64,000 bases of DNA, from assembly GCF_003386535.1 (NCBI RefSeq), contig NZ_QTTN01000004.1, forward strand, positions 62,001 to 126,000. Direction: 5' to 3'. The stretch comes from Paenibacillus taihuensis (GTDB lineage: Bacteria > Bacillota > Bacilli > Paenibacillales > Paenibacillaceae). Below are positions 15,256-23,759 of the stretch, one piece after another; within the stretch, counting starts at the first letter, position 1; every line of letters starts with the position of its first letter. The position numbers and the translations under genes were made by a program. The notes below the pieces were generated by a model. The model was not told where the DNA came from, ran no database searches, and was given only the letters and a program-made list of their open reading frames with translations.

Positions 15256-15717
15256 TTATTTACATGGACGATAGCGAAAATCATTGGTATTCGTGCGGTT
15301 AGTTATTACTAATCCACATTTTGATTTTTGAATCCGGTAATAAATGACTTGGTTTGTGCTATTTTCCAGAACTGCTCTAATAATAAAGCTGTCTGATAAA
15401 GAAAAAATTATCCGAATCGATTTTGCTTTCCTTGGAGCATCTGGTACATCAGTATTGTCTAATGTAGCCAAATGCCTATTAATTGTTGCCAACGGCAGAT
15501 TGCACATAATTCTCCTTGCAAATGCTGGGCTCCAAAACTTTCTCAAAAACCGAAAAATTTTCTTTCGCGAGTTAAATCTAGGTCCCAAAAAACGAAACTG
15601 GTCCCCATTTGGACCGATAACAGGGCGACCTACTTTCCGTGAAAATTGAATGGTAAACCAAGCGGTCTCTGCTGCTGTAATGAAATTCTTTAATTTCAGA
15701 ACCTGAGATAACACCAC
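15256..15717 (-). CDS. Hypothetical protein, unrecognised
   Basis: An open frame of 153 residues from a GTG at 15717, which has a very strong GGGAGGAGGAG 8 bases upstream. The frame is open to 15792. The product is basic and soluble (GRPVIGPNGDQFRFLGPRF, ARRIMCNLPLATINRHLATL). I recognise no family, and a 101-codon frame lies antisense to it. It ends exactly where repeat copy 4 begins. The ribosome binding site is the main support; it may be a decayed or chance frame. Confidence 0.35.
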   Translation of the reverse strand: MVLSQVLKLKNFITAAETAWFTIQFSRKVGRPVIGPNGDQFRFLGPRFNSRKKIFRFLRKFWSPAFARRIMCNLPLATINRHLATLDNTDVPDAPRKAKSIRIIFSLSDSFIIRAVLENSTNQVIYYRIQKSKCGLVITNRTNTNDFRYRPCK

Positions 15718-16015
15718 GCTCTCCTCCTCCCATTGCCCCAACTGAAGAATACTACGATCTCCTCGTAGTACGATATGGAAGAAGTCAAACAAAGGTGTCA
15801 GTTGACCGTCCGACTGACCGGGAGATGTTAAGCAAAAGGGATTGACCCTTTCCGTTTGAAAGACCGACCTCCACCCTGTATTTAGATGTGACTAAGGAAT
15901 GAAATCCCCACGGTCTCGGGCGCGCCTGGTGATGGTAATCGCTTCCTCTAATTGCATAATTTACCTTATTATTGTAAATGATATGGTGAATTAATGTAAG
16001 AAAATAAATGGTGAG

Positions 16016-17542
16016 GTGGGTCGAGATGTCGAAAAAAACGATTTAACTCCCGATCATAACCAAATTAATGCCATGCCTCCCGAAGTGCCGCTAGATACCA
16101 ACCTTCTTACTAATGTTGCTAAAGTTCAAGAAGCCCTGGACAATAGTTCCGATTTGATCATTCGCTACATTGATTATTCTGAATATCCAAGTGCGCTAGC
16201 ATTAATCTATATCGACGGGATGTCGAAAACAAGAGAGATTAACGAGCATATTTTAGAACCTCTTACCGCAGCCAAATCCGATTCCGCTCCTGAAGCGATA
16301 AAACATCATTTGAAACAGGTAATCGCGATTTCTAATATGCAGGAAACGACAGTGTTGTCGGCAATCCTCACAGCCCTTATCTCCGGGAAAACCGTGATTG
16401 CAATCGATGGCGATCCATGCGCTCTTGTACTGGATACCAAACAAATCGAATCGCGCAGCATCTCTGAACCGACCACGCAAACGGTCATACGCGGCCCCAA
16501 AGACTGCTTTACTGAGAATCTCAGGACTAATACATCGTTGGTGCGGATGCGTATTCAAAGTCCGCAACTGCGACTTGAACAGATGAGGATCGGAGACGTA
16601 ACGCAGACGGCTGTCGAAATCATGTATGTGAAAGGCATAGCAGACGAAGCCATTGTCAAGGAAGTCAGGCAGCGGCTGCAAAAGATCAAAATCAACGGCG
16701 TACTTGAATCGGGCTATATCGAGAGCATGATCCAAGACGAGCAACGATCGCCTTTTCCGACAATGATGAATACGGAGCGTCCAGATATCGTGGCTGGAAA
16801 TTTGCTTGAAGGACGCATCTCCATTTTTATCAGCGGTACGCCATTCGTACTCATCGTCCCCGTTACGTTTACGCAATTCTTTCAGTCCCCGGAGGATTAT
16901 TACCAGAATCCATATATCGGCAGCATGCTAAGGTTTTTGCGTCTGGTGGCGTTCCTCCTCGCGCTTTACGCGCCTTCTTTATATGTCGCCATGATAACGT
17001 TTCACCAGGCGCTCGTTCCGACCGTTTTACTGGTCAGCATCGCCGCGCAAAGGGAGGCTGTTCCTTTTCCGGCTGCTGTAGAAGCGCTTATTATGGAAGT
17101 CACCTTTGAGGTGCTGCGGGAAGCTGGGATCCGCATGCCGAGAGCCGTAGGTCCGGCCCTCTCCATTGTCGGAGCACTTATCTTGGGACAAGCAGCCGTA
17201 GATGCGGGTTTCGTATCTGCGGCTATGGTAATTATCGTTTCAATCACCGCCATAGCCAGCTTCGCGCTCCCCTACTACAACATTGGTATCACGGCGCGCA
17301 TGCTTCGTTTTCTGCTCCTAATCGTCGCATCCTATTGCGGGTTGTACGGTCTCTTAATTGTGACGCTTATCGGGGGCATGCACATGTGCGGTCTAAGATC
17401 GTTCGGGGTTCCCTACCTCGCTCCCATGGCTCCGTTCAGACTTCGCGAACAGAAGGACGTGCTGCTGCGATTCCCGATCCAAAGCTTGTCGGCGCCGGCT
17501 CTCAAAGAAAGAACAACAAATGAAGCGGGTGAACGTGAGTGA
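16016..17542 (+). CDS. GerA-family spore germination receptor A subunit
   Basis: A 508-residue A subunit of germination receptor 2. It has an N-terminal soluble domain with RGPKDCFTENLRTNTSLVRMR around residues 160-180, the ERPDIVAGNL and QSPEDYY elements, then the membrane domain with GILALILGQAAVDAG-like helices. The frame closes at 15992, leaving GTG 16016 as the only early start. Its Shine-Dalgarno (GGTGAG) is unusually close, so an internal ATG at about 16073 is an alternative. The stop overlaps the start of the C gene. The gene order is A-C-B, unlike operon 1. Confidence 0.92.
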   Translation: MGRDVEKNDLTPDHNQINAMPPEVPLDTNLLTNVAKVQEALDNSSDLIIRYIDYSEYPSALALIYIDGMSKTREINEHILEPLTAAKSDSAPEAIKHHLKQVIAISNMQETTVLSAILTALISGKTVIAIDGDPCALVLDTKQIESRSISEPTTQTVIRGPKDCFTENLRTNTSLVRMRIQSPQLRLEQMRIGDVTQTAVEIMYVKGIADEAIVKEVRQRLQKIKINGVLESGYIESMIQDEQRSPFPTMMNTERPDIVAGNLLEGRISIFISGTPFVLIVPVTFTQFFQSPEDYYQNPYIGSMLRFLRLVAFLLALYAPSLYVAMITFHQALVPTVLLVSIAAQREAVPFPAAVEALIMEVTFEVLREAGIRMPRAVGPALSIVGALILGQAAVDAGFVSAAMVIIVSITAIASFALPYYNIGITARMLRFLLLIVASYCGLYGLLIVTLIGGMHMCGLRSFGVPYLAPMAPFRLREQKDVLLRFPIQSLSAPALKERTTNEAGERE

Positions 17543-18723
17543 GAACGGCTTTAAGTTGCATGATCTTGACGGTATTGTTCGCCCTCACAGGGTGCTCGAA
17601 TTACAAAGAATTAAATGAACTTTCTATTGTTCTCGGTTTGGGAATCGATTATCTGCCCAATAAAGACATGTATGAGGTTACGTACCAGGTGGTGAATCCG
17701 AGCGAGAATGCCGCTAAAAGCACGGGGTCTGGAACAACGCCCGTCATCGATTTTAAGACGACCGGAAAGACGCTGTCAGAAGCGGCAATGAATCATGCAA
17801 ATGTTTTTTCACGTAGAAATATTCATTCGCACATTCAACTCGTCGTAATTGGCGAGAAATTGGCGAGGAAGGAAAGTTTAAACTTCGTTTTCGACATCTT
17901 TGAGCGGGATGCCAACGTGCGCGTGAATATTCCTGTCTTGGTCGCTCGGAATTCAGATGTGAAAACGCTCTTGGATACGCTTGTCTCAATCGATAAAATC
18001 CCCGTTCGAACGCTGGAAGGCAAGCTGGAGAACGCTTCCCTCATTCTAGGGGAACATGGCGACACTAAGATCTACGATGTCATTGAGGACCTGACGAACT
18101 TGGGTTCGGAACCGGCCATAAGCGGAGTAACCATCGTCGGCAACAAGAAGACCGGCATTACCAAAAAGAATTTGGAAAGCATGGATAAGACCTATGTGGC
18201 GCTCAACGGGATCGGGGTCTTTAAAGAGGGAATGCTTGTGGGCTGGATGGATGGACAGAAGACAAAGTCGCTGCAGATCATAGACAACAAAATAAAGAAA
18301 ACATTCTTGAGGATTCCTTGTGACGAAAAGCACTATAACGCGCTTGTCATTAACCGGTTACGCAGTCATTCCCATGTCGATATCACGAAGAATCAAGCCG
18401 AGATTAACGTTCAAGTCCAGGGTTATGGATTCATCAGCGAATTGCTGTGCAACAAAGACATAAGCAAGCGAGAGGTACTCCAGGAATATGAGGACAAGGC
18501 AGTTCTGGAGCTAGAGAAGGAAATCAAAGAAGGCATTAGAGCCGCGCAAAAAATGAAGAGCGATGTATTCGGCTTTGGAGAAATTCTGCACTATTCTCAT
18601 CCCCGCAAATGGAATGACTACAGCGAGCAATGGGATGAGGTGTTTTCGAAGGCGAAGGTAACCGTTCACGCGAGTATCGATATCGAAGGGGTAGGAATGA
18701 GAATCAAGCCTTATCCCTATTGA
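17539..18723 (+). CDS. GerC-family germination receptor lipoprotein
   Basis: A 394-residue C subunit of receptor 2. The GTG at 17539 overlaps the stop of the A gene (GTGA). The lipoprotein signal ends in the lipobox LTGC (Cys about 19), followed by NYKELNEL and GLGIDY, which are typical of Ger(x)C proteins. The C-terminal half has the expected KEIKEGIRAAQKMKSDVFGFGE and WDEVFSKAKVTVHASIDIEG pattern. The protein is full length and intact. It is translated together with the A and B genes. Confidence 0.92.
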   Translation: MRTALSCMILTVLFALTGCSNYKELNELSIVLGLGIDYLPNKDMYEVTYQVVNPSENAAKSTGSGTTPVIDFKTTGKTLSEAAMNHANVFSRRNIHSHIQLVVIGEKLARKESLNFVFDIFERDANVRVNIPVLVARNSDVKTLLDTLVSIDKIPVRTLEGKLENASLILGEHGDTKIYDVIEDLTNLGSEPAISGVTIVGNKKTGITKKNLESMDKTYVALNGIGVFKEGMLVGWMDGQKTKSLQIIDNKIKKTFLRIPCDEKHYNALVINRLRSHSHVDITKNQAEINVQVQGYGFISELLCNKDISKREVLQEYEDKAVLELEKEIKEGIRAAQKMKSDVFGFGEILHYSHPRKWNDYSEQWDEVFSKAKVTVHASIDIEGVGMRIKPYPY

Positions 18724-18744
18724 TTAAGGAGCCGGATAAGCAAG

Positions 18745-19839
18745 ATGAGCCAGGAAAGAATAAACAGTTTTCAGTTGTTTAGCGTCATGTTTCTATTTGA
18801 GATTGGGAGCGCCATTTTGGTTGGATTGGCCGCCGACGCCCATCAAGATGCTTGGATGTCGGTTTTCTTGGCAACGGGTTTAGGCTGCATCCTGTATTTG
18901 GTTTATACGAAGCTGGCCGAACTGTACCCCTCTAAGACTTTGATCCAATATCTGCAAAGCATTCTCGGGTCGGTTCTAGGCTGGCTGATCGGACTCGCGT
19001 ATGTCGTTTATTTCATTTACATTGCATCCCGCGTTTTGCGCGATTTCGAGGAGCTGCTCGTAATTACAGCCTATCGGTCAAGCACGCTCTGGACCATCGG
19101 TATTATTATGGTGATTTGCGTCATGTATGCGGCCCATCAAGGACTTGAAGTTTTTTTTCGCATAGCGGAGCTTTGCTTTTTTATCATCGTGTTCATGTTG
19201 CTTTCTTTGGTGATTCTTGAATTTGCAAGCGACATTATGAAATCGCATCATTTTCTCCCAGTATTGGAGCATGGCTGGGACCCTGTTCTCAAAAGCATAT
19301 TTCCAACTACGTTAACGTTTCCGTTCGGAGAATTGATTGCTTTTACGATGCTTCTGCCTTTCCTAAATAAGCAAGAGCAGGCAAAGAAGGCAGGAATGAC
19401 CGCGATCGCTGTGAGTGGCCTATTCCTGACGTTGTTTACGATATTAAACATTGCCGTCTTAGGCGCCAATGTGATCGAACGCTCGGCATTTCCTTTCCTT
19501 ACGGCAGGAAGCTACATCGACATTTCTCATTTCGTACAGCGGCTTGATACCGTGGTGATTATCTGCATGGTCATTTTGGGATTCGTGAAAATCACTGTCT
19601 ATTTCTACTGTGCCATGATCGGCGCGGCCCAATTGTTCAAGTTGAAAGAAAGAAAGAATGTGATTTATCCAATCGGGGTAATGGTTTTAATCAGCTCGCT
19701 TATCATTGCGCCTACGTATATTCATCATATCTACGAAGGGGTTAAGATCGTGCCTTACTATTTGCATCTGCCGCTGCAAATCGTCGTTCCCGTCCTATTG
19801 CTTCTTATCGCCTGGATCAGACATAAAGCCATGAACTGA
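18745..19839 (+). CDS. GerB-family germination receptor permease
   Basis: A 364-residue permease subunit of receptor 2 with about 10 membrane helices (APC-like fold). It starts at ATG 18745, with AAGGAG at a rather long spacing of 13 bases, 21 bases after the C gene. It contains the family's early FEIGSAILVGLAADAHQDAW segment. It is the last gene of the operon and converges with a small two-helix membrane protein gene. Confidence 0.9.
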   Translation: MSQERINSFQLFSVMFLFEIGSAILVGLAADAHQDAWMSVFLATGLGCILYLVYTKLAELYPSKTLIQYLQSILGSVLGWLIGLAYVVYFIYIASRVLRDFEELLVITAYRSSTLWTIGIIMVICVMYAAHQGLEVFFRIAELCFFIIVFMLLSLVILEFASDIMKSHHFLPVLEHGWDPVLKSIFPTTLTFPFGELIAFTMLLPFLNKQEQAKKAGMTAIAVSGLFLTLFTILNIAVLGANVIERSAFPFLTAGSYIDISHFVQRLDTVVIICMVILGFVKITVYFYCAMIGAAQLFKLKERKNVIYPIGVMVLISSLIIAPTYIHHIYEGVKIVPYYLHLPLQIVVPVLLLLIAWIRHKAMN

Positions 19840-19850
19840 TTTGATGCTGC

Positions 19851-20078
19851 TTATGTGTGCTTTCGCTTAATACGCTTGGCGCAAGCGGAAATCAGGAGCG
19901 GCAGAAAAAAAACAACGCTTAAAAAATAGTCTTCTACACTGGTTCTATGTCTGATTTTAATCAATTCATGCAACGTTTCGGAAACGCCGAGACCTTGCAG
20001 AAGATCTAGTGAAGTTACGAGCGCATAGACGAGGAGGAATAAAAAAACGAAAATGAATAGTTGCTTCAATTTGATCAC
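19851..20078 (-). CDS. Small two-TM protein, candidate germination D subunit
   Basis: A protein of about 72-75 residues with two hydrophobic segments (FIFVFLFLLVYALVTSL and YFLSVVFFLPLLISACA) and a basic tail. Its size, topology and position, convergent with a gerACB operon, match the small 'D' proteins described next to gerA-type operons in Bacillus (for example GerKD/YczF), which modulate receptor activity. This is inferred from topology and context. The first start is GTG 20078, but AGGTGAT is better spaced for the TTG at 20069. Confidence 0.6.
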   Translation of the reverse strand: MIKLKQLFIFVFLFLLVYALVTSLDLLQGLGVSETLHELIKIRHRTSVEDYFLSVVFFLPLLISACAKRIKRKHT

Positions 20079-20509
20079 CTCTCGGATATTTCTAATATTA
20101 TCCGTTTATGTATTCGGTTCTATCCACGTTATATTTTATGAAATCATTCATCAACCGCTGGAATTTCCAGGCTTTTGTGCATTTCTAGTTTTGCTGTATC
20201 AGAAACTGGGTTATCTCTTAGACTATTTCTTTTACGGCAAACCTCAATCGGTGTGTTTATGTAATAACAAATTTTTTCATGGCTACTGTTAGAATATCTC
20301 TTTAATGCAGCTACTCTTGTTGTTGATCCAACATTTGTGGCATCAAGAATGACATTAATTCCCTAAGTTATATACTTAAAGGGCCTAGAAGAAACAGTAC
20401 TGCACAACAGAGAGGTGATAGACAATGTTAACAACATTAGTGAAACATGGAAATCATCACCTATAAATAGTTAATATATTCAACACAACTGCCTGTTACT
20501 TCAATGAAA

Positions 20510-20539
20510 ACGGCAGCTGGCCATCAAGCCAGCTGCCGT
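20510..20539 (-). terminator. Terminator hairpin (distal)
   Basis: ACGGCAGCTGG pairs perfectly with CCAGCTGCCGT around an 8-base loop; on the minus strand it is followed by TTTTC. Confidence 0.7.
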
Positions 20540-20564
20540 CGTGTTGTTTTGAGCGCGGCAATGC

Positions 20565-20599
20565 AATAAAGCTGCCGGCACAATGCTGGCAGCTTTATT
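20565..20599 (-). terminator. Terminator of the binding-protein operon
   Basis: AATAAAGCTGCC pairs perfectly (12 bp) with GGCAGCTTTATT around an 11-base loop, 80 bases after the binding-protein stop codon. Confidence 0.7.
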
Positions 20600-20679
20600 T
20601 GATGGAGAGCGCAATTTGGGAAAAATTTGAATTTCGTCCATACCATTTGACCCAATGCGACCTCTGAACCGCAGTCCTG

Positions 20680-22071
20680 TCAGCGCATGCCGCCCCTCAC
20701 GTCAGCGTTGTACTTGTCCACGACCTCCCGCTGAGCGGCCGATTGCGCTTTCTTCAGCTCCGTGAGCGGGTCCGCCTGAGGATCTAGCAGCACCTGCTGG
20801 ATCGCCTTGACGAGATAGGGGCTCAGCACTGCTTTCAAAAAATATTCGGGACGGCTGTCCTTCACTGCGCCCCGTACTGCCTTCACGTAGTCATCCGGCA
20901 GTCCGCCCGTATATTCCGAGCTGTTCGCCCTCTTTAGCACGCTGAGCGGATGCATAACAATGCCTTTCTCGAGCGCCCAACTGGCGTACATATCACTCGC
21001 TTCCTTCGACATGAAGAACATGGCGTATTCAACCGCAGCCTTAAGCTGCTCGGGGCTCGCATGGGGATTGAACATCCAGTACGATCCCCCGATCTGAGAC
21101 GGTGCGACGTCGGCCGGACCTTTGGGGAACGGTGCAAAGCCAATGTCCTCGGCGGGCATTCCTTTGCTCAGAAACTCGCCGAAGCCGTACGAAGAACCAA
21201 GGATCATTGCCGTTTTTTCCGTGTAGAAATCTTTGTTGTTCTCATTGATATCCTGCACGACGTTTTTCTGGACAACCATACGCTTCCATTTCAAATCCTT
21301 GTAGTACTGGAGTGCCTTCTTTACCGGCTCGCTCGTAAACAGCAGCTTGACCGTGCCATCCGAAAGCTTCTCGGTCAAATCCCCTCCAGCCTGCCAAACG
21401 TAATATTCGAAATGCCAATCCGCCCAATCCATGCCTAGAATATCGAACCCAGTCGTTCCCGGATTCGCAGCCATCGAACGCTCGGCCGCGTCTGCGAACT
21501 TGTCCCATGTGTCCGGCGGGCCTTCGATTCCAGCCTGGCTGAACAGTTTCTTGTTGTAGAACAGTCCCGTCCAATAGATCTCGTAAGGAATTCCGAAAAT
21601 CCGGCCGTTGCGATTCACCAGGTCAAAGGAGCCGTCGACGAAATCATTCTTCTGCGGGAATGCGTCAACCAGATCCGTAATGTCCGCCGCCATTCCCCGC
21701 TCCATGTAGACCATGATATCCGGAAAAGCTGCCCTCGAGATATCCGGCTGCTCCCCGCCCGCTACGGATGTCAGAAACTTCTCCCTGTCGCTCGTCTGAT
21801 TGGCATCGACATGCTGCACCTTAATGTTCGGATGCAGCTCCTCGAACCGGGCGAACATCCGCTCGACGATTGGTTTCGATATGTCATCCGGCGAAGGCTC
21901 GTCCCAAGCGACGATCTCGATTGGCTCTGCGGTTTCCTCCGGCGTCATGCCCCGCTCGTCATTCCCGGACGAACCGAATGTGAAGCCGGAAGCGCAGCCC
22001 GATAAGAGCGCCAACAGCGATGCCGCCGTAAATGCGGGAACTGACAACTTCATGTCAAGCTTGTTTCCCAT
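20680..22071 (-). CDS. Sugar ABC transporter substrate-binding lipoprotein
   Basis: A 463-residue family 1 extracellular solute-binding protein. The signal peptide ends in the lipobox LSGC (Cys about 26) and is followed by a Ser/Gly/Glu linker. Typical features are HPNIKVQHVDANQ, GGEQPDISR, NKKLFSQAGIEGPPDTWDKF and a GGSYWMFNPHA segment. GGGAGGGG precedes ATG 22071. It is the last gene of a kinase-regulator-binding protein operon. It may work with the permeases at 31849-33587 or act as a sensing partner for the kinase. The ligand is unknown but presumably a carbohydrate. Confidence 0.88.
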   Translation of the reverse strand: MGNKLDMKLSVPAFTAASLLALLSGCASGFTFGSSGNDERGMTPEETAEPIEIVAWDEPSPDDISKPIVERMFARFEELHPNIKVQHVDANQTSDREKFLTSVAGGEQPDISRAAFPDIMVYMERGMAADITDLVDAFPQKNDFVDGSFDLVNRNGRIFGIPYEIYWTGLFYNKKLFSQAGIEGPPDTWDKFADAAERSMAANPGTTGFDILGMDWADWHFEYYVWQAGGDLTEKLSDGTVKLLFTSEPVKKALQYYKDLKWKRMVVQKNVVQDINENNKDFYTEKTAMILGSSYGFGEFLSKGMPAEDIGFAPFPKGPADVAPSQIGGSYWMFNPHASPEQLKAAVEYAMFFMSKEASDMYASWALEKGIVMHPLSVLKRANSSEYTGGLPDDYVKAVRGAVKDSRPEYFLKAVLSPYLVKAIQQVLLDPQADPLTELKKAQSAAQREVVDKYNADVRGGMR

Positions 22072-22129
22072 GCTGCCCCTCCCTTCGAAGGTCCTTCCCG
22101 TGCGAGGTCAAAATCGCTGGAATTGTGCG

Positions 22130-23759
22130 TCATTCGCGCTTCCCTTCGGCTTCGGAAGCTTGCGCGCGATAGTGGATCGGCGTCACGCCGTATATTTTTC
22201 GGAACACACTTCCGAAGTAGGAGGCGTCCGAATATCCGGTCAACTCCGCTATCTCCTGAATTTTCAGAGCGGTATCCCGCAGCAGCTGCTCCGCCTTGCG
22301 CATGCGGATTGCGGTCAAGTAACCTACGAAGCTCTCGCCGAATTTCTTCTTGAACCAGCGCGAAAAATAATTATGGTGAAAATAATAACGTTCCGCCACG
22401 GACTGTACCGTCAACTGCTCATGCATGTTCGCGTGAATATAGAGCTTCACTTCCTCCGTGGCATCATACTCCTGATCGCTCCGAAGCTTGATGCAGTGTC
22501 CGATCATTCGCTCCGCGAACGCCGCCATCCGCTCCGGAATTTTGCGCCATTCCTCCAGCGCATGGAGCCAACCGAGCAAATCCTCCATTTCGCCGAGCAC
22601 CCATTCGGGCACGCTCGTCTGATACAGCAGGTATTTGCGAAAGAACAAATATAAATCGGCGCAGAAGCTTTCGAGCCTGGAGAAGGTGGCTCCTTCTTCA
22701 CCCGCTATGCTCTCCACCCGCCGTTCAATCCACTGCCTAACCGCCTCGCAATTGCACTCGTTCAAATAGCGGGACAGCAGTTTCTCGTCATCTTCGCCGA
22801 TCGCCGCGCTGCGAGAGGAGACGGTCGATTCCTGCGGCGCCGCAAATACGCGGTACGGACCATAGAGCACCCGGTCGCGAAGCGCGCGCCGCCTGATAGT
22901 AGGAGCTATTGATCCGGCACTGCGAGCTGACGATCCGGCCGCAGCCGACAGTGATGCCGAGGCTCAAATAGTTCCGTACATCATCGATGACTTTGGTCAA
23001 ATCCTGAGCCAGCAGCACCGCATTCATATACCTGATGTCCGCGAGCACATAGACGAGCCGTCTTTCCTCGATGGCATGCCGGAACAGCAGCCCTCGCCGT
23101 TCCGGCGTCTCGAGCAATTCCGAAATCATGTTCATGACCGCAAAGAAAAGCAGCTCCTCATCGCCCTTCTCGAACGACCGGTGGGGCAGTTTGACCGGCT
23201 GCAGCTCGTACACGATGGCAACGAACGACTTGCTGCGCGCGAAAGCATCGGGCAGCTCCGTTCTTCCTTCACGCTCGCCGCCCTCGATGCCTGGAAGCTG
23301 CTGCACGATTCGAGTCAGCTCCGTTTGCCGCGAAATTTCCTCGTTTCGGATCGCGAGACGAGAGGCGGCCGAAGCGCGCTTGCGCTCTTCTGCGATTTTG
23401 GACATCATGCGCATCAGGCTTTCCCTCAGCTCGTCGGTGTCCACCGGCTTCAGAATATAGTCCTGCACATCGTACTGAATGCCTTTCTTCGCATAATCGA
23501 AATCCTCGTATCCGCTGATGATAATGAAATGCGAGCCTTCGTACCGTTCCTTCGCTTCCCGGATGAAGGTCAGGCCGTCCGCGACGGGCATGCGAATATC
23601 AGTCAGTACGATATCCGGGGAGAGCACGGGCAGCTTCTCGATCGCTTCTTGGCCATCGCCGGCCTCTCCGACGACGGTCAATCCGAGGTTCATTTTCCCG
23701 ATCTTGATGCGGAGTCCTTCACGCAAATAGGGTTCGTCATCCACGATCATCACTTTCAT
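22130..23759 (-). pseudogene. AraC-type response regulator (YesN-like), frameshifted
   Basis: The N-terminal part is an intact receiver domain (acidic pair DD 7-8, phospho-acceptor Asp 54 in VLTDIRMP, Lys in YILKPVD about 104) followed by a linker. In another frame the C-terminal part carries an AraC/XylS DNA-binding domain (SVAERYYFHHNYFSRWFKKKFGESF, IQEIAELTGYSDASYFGSVF). The frames meet in a GCGCGCGC run at about 22881-22890. Restoring two bases gives AARALRDRVLYGPYRVF and a regulator of about 540 residues. It could be a real inactivating mutation or a base-call error. The ATG overlaps the stop of the kinase gene. It probably controls the carbohydrate genes of this region. Confidence 0.85.

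Larger units (their letters stand above)
20079..20679. other. Intergenic region with two terminator hairpins
   Basis: No coding gene is supported in these 600 bases. AT-rich sequence runs to about 20500, followed by two strong hairpins at 20510-20539 and 20565-20599 that end the minus-strand sugar operon. Confidence 0.6.

Noticed and set aside
15344-15649. 101-codon plus-strand frame
   Set aside because: No ribosome binding site; the overlapping minus-strand frame has a strong one, and neither has recognisable homology.
16253-16876. 207-codon minus-strand frame inside gerA of operon 2
   Set aside because: His/Arg/Cys-rich shadow frame with no ribosome binding site.
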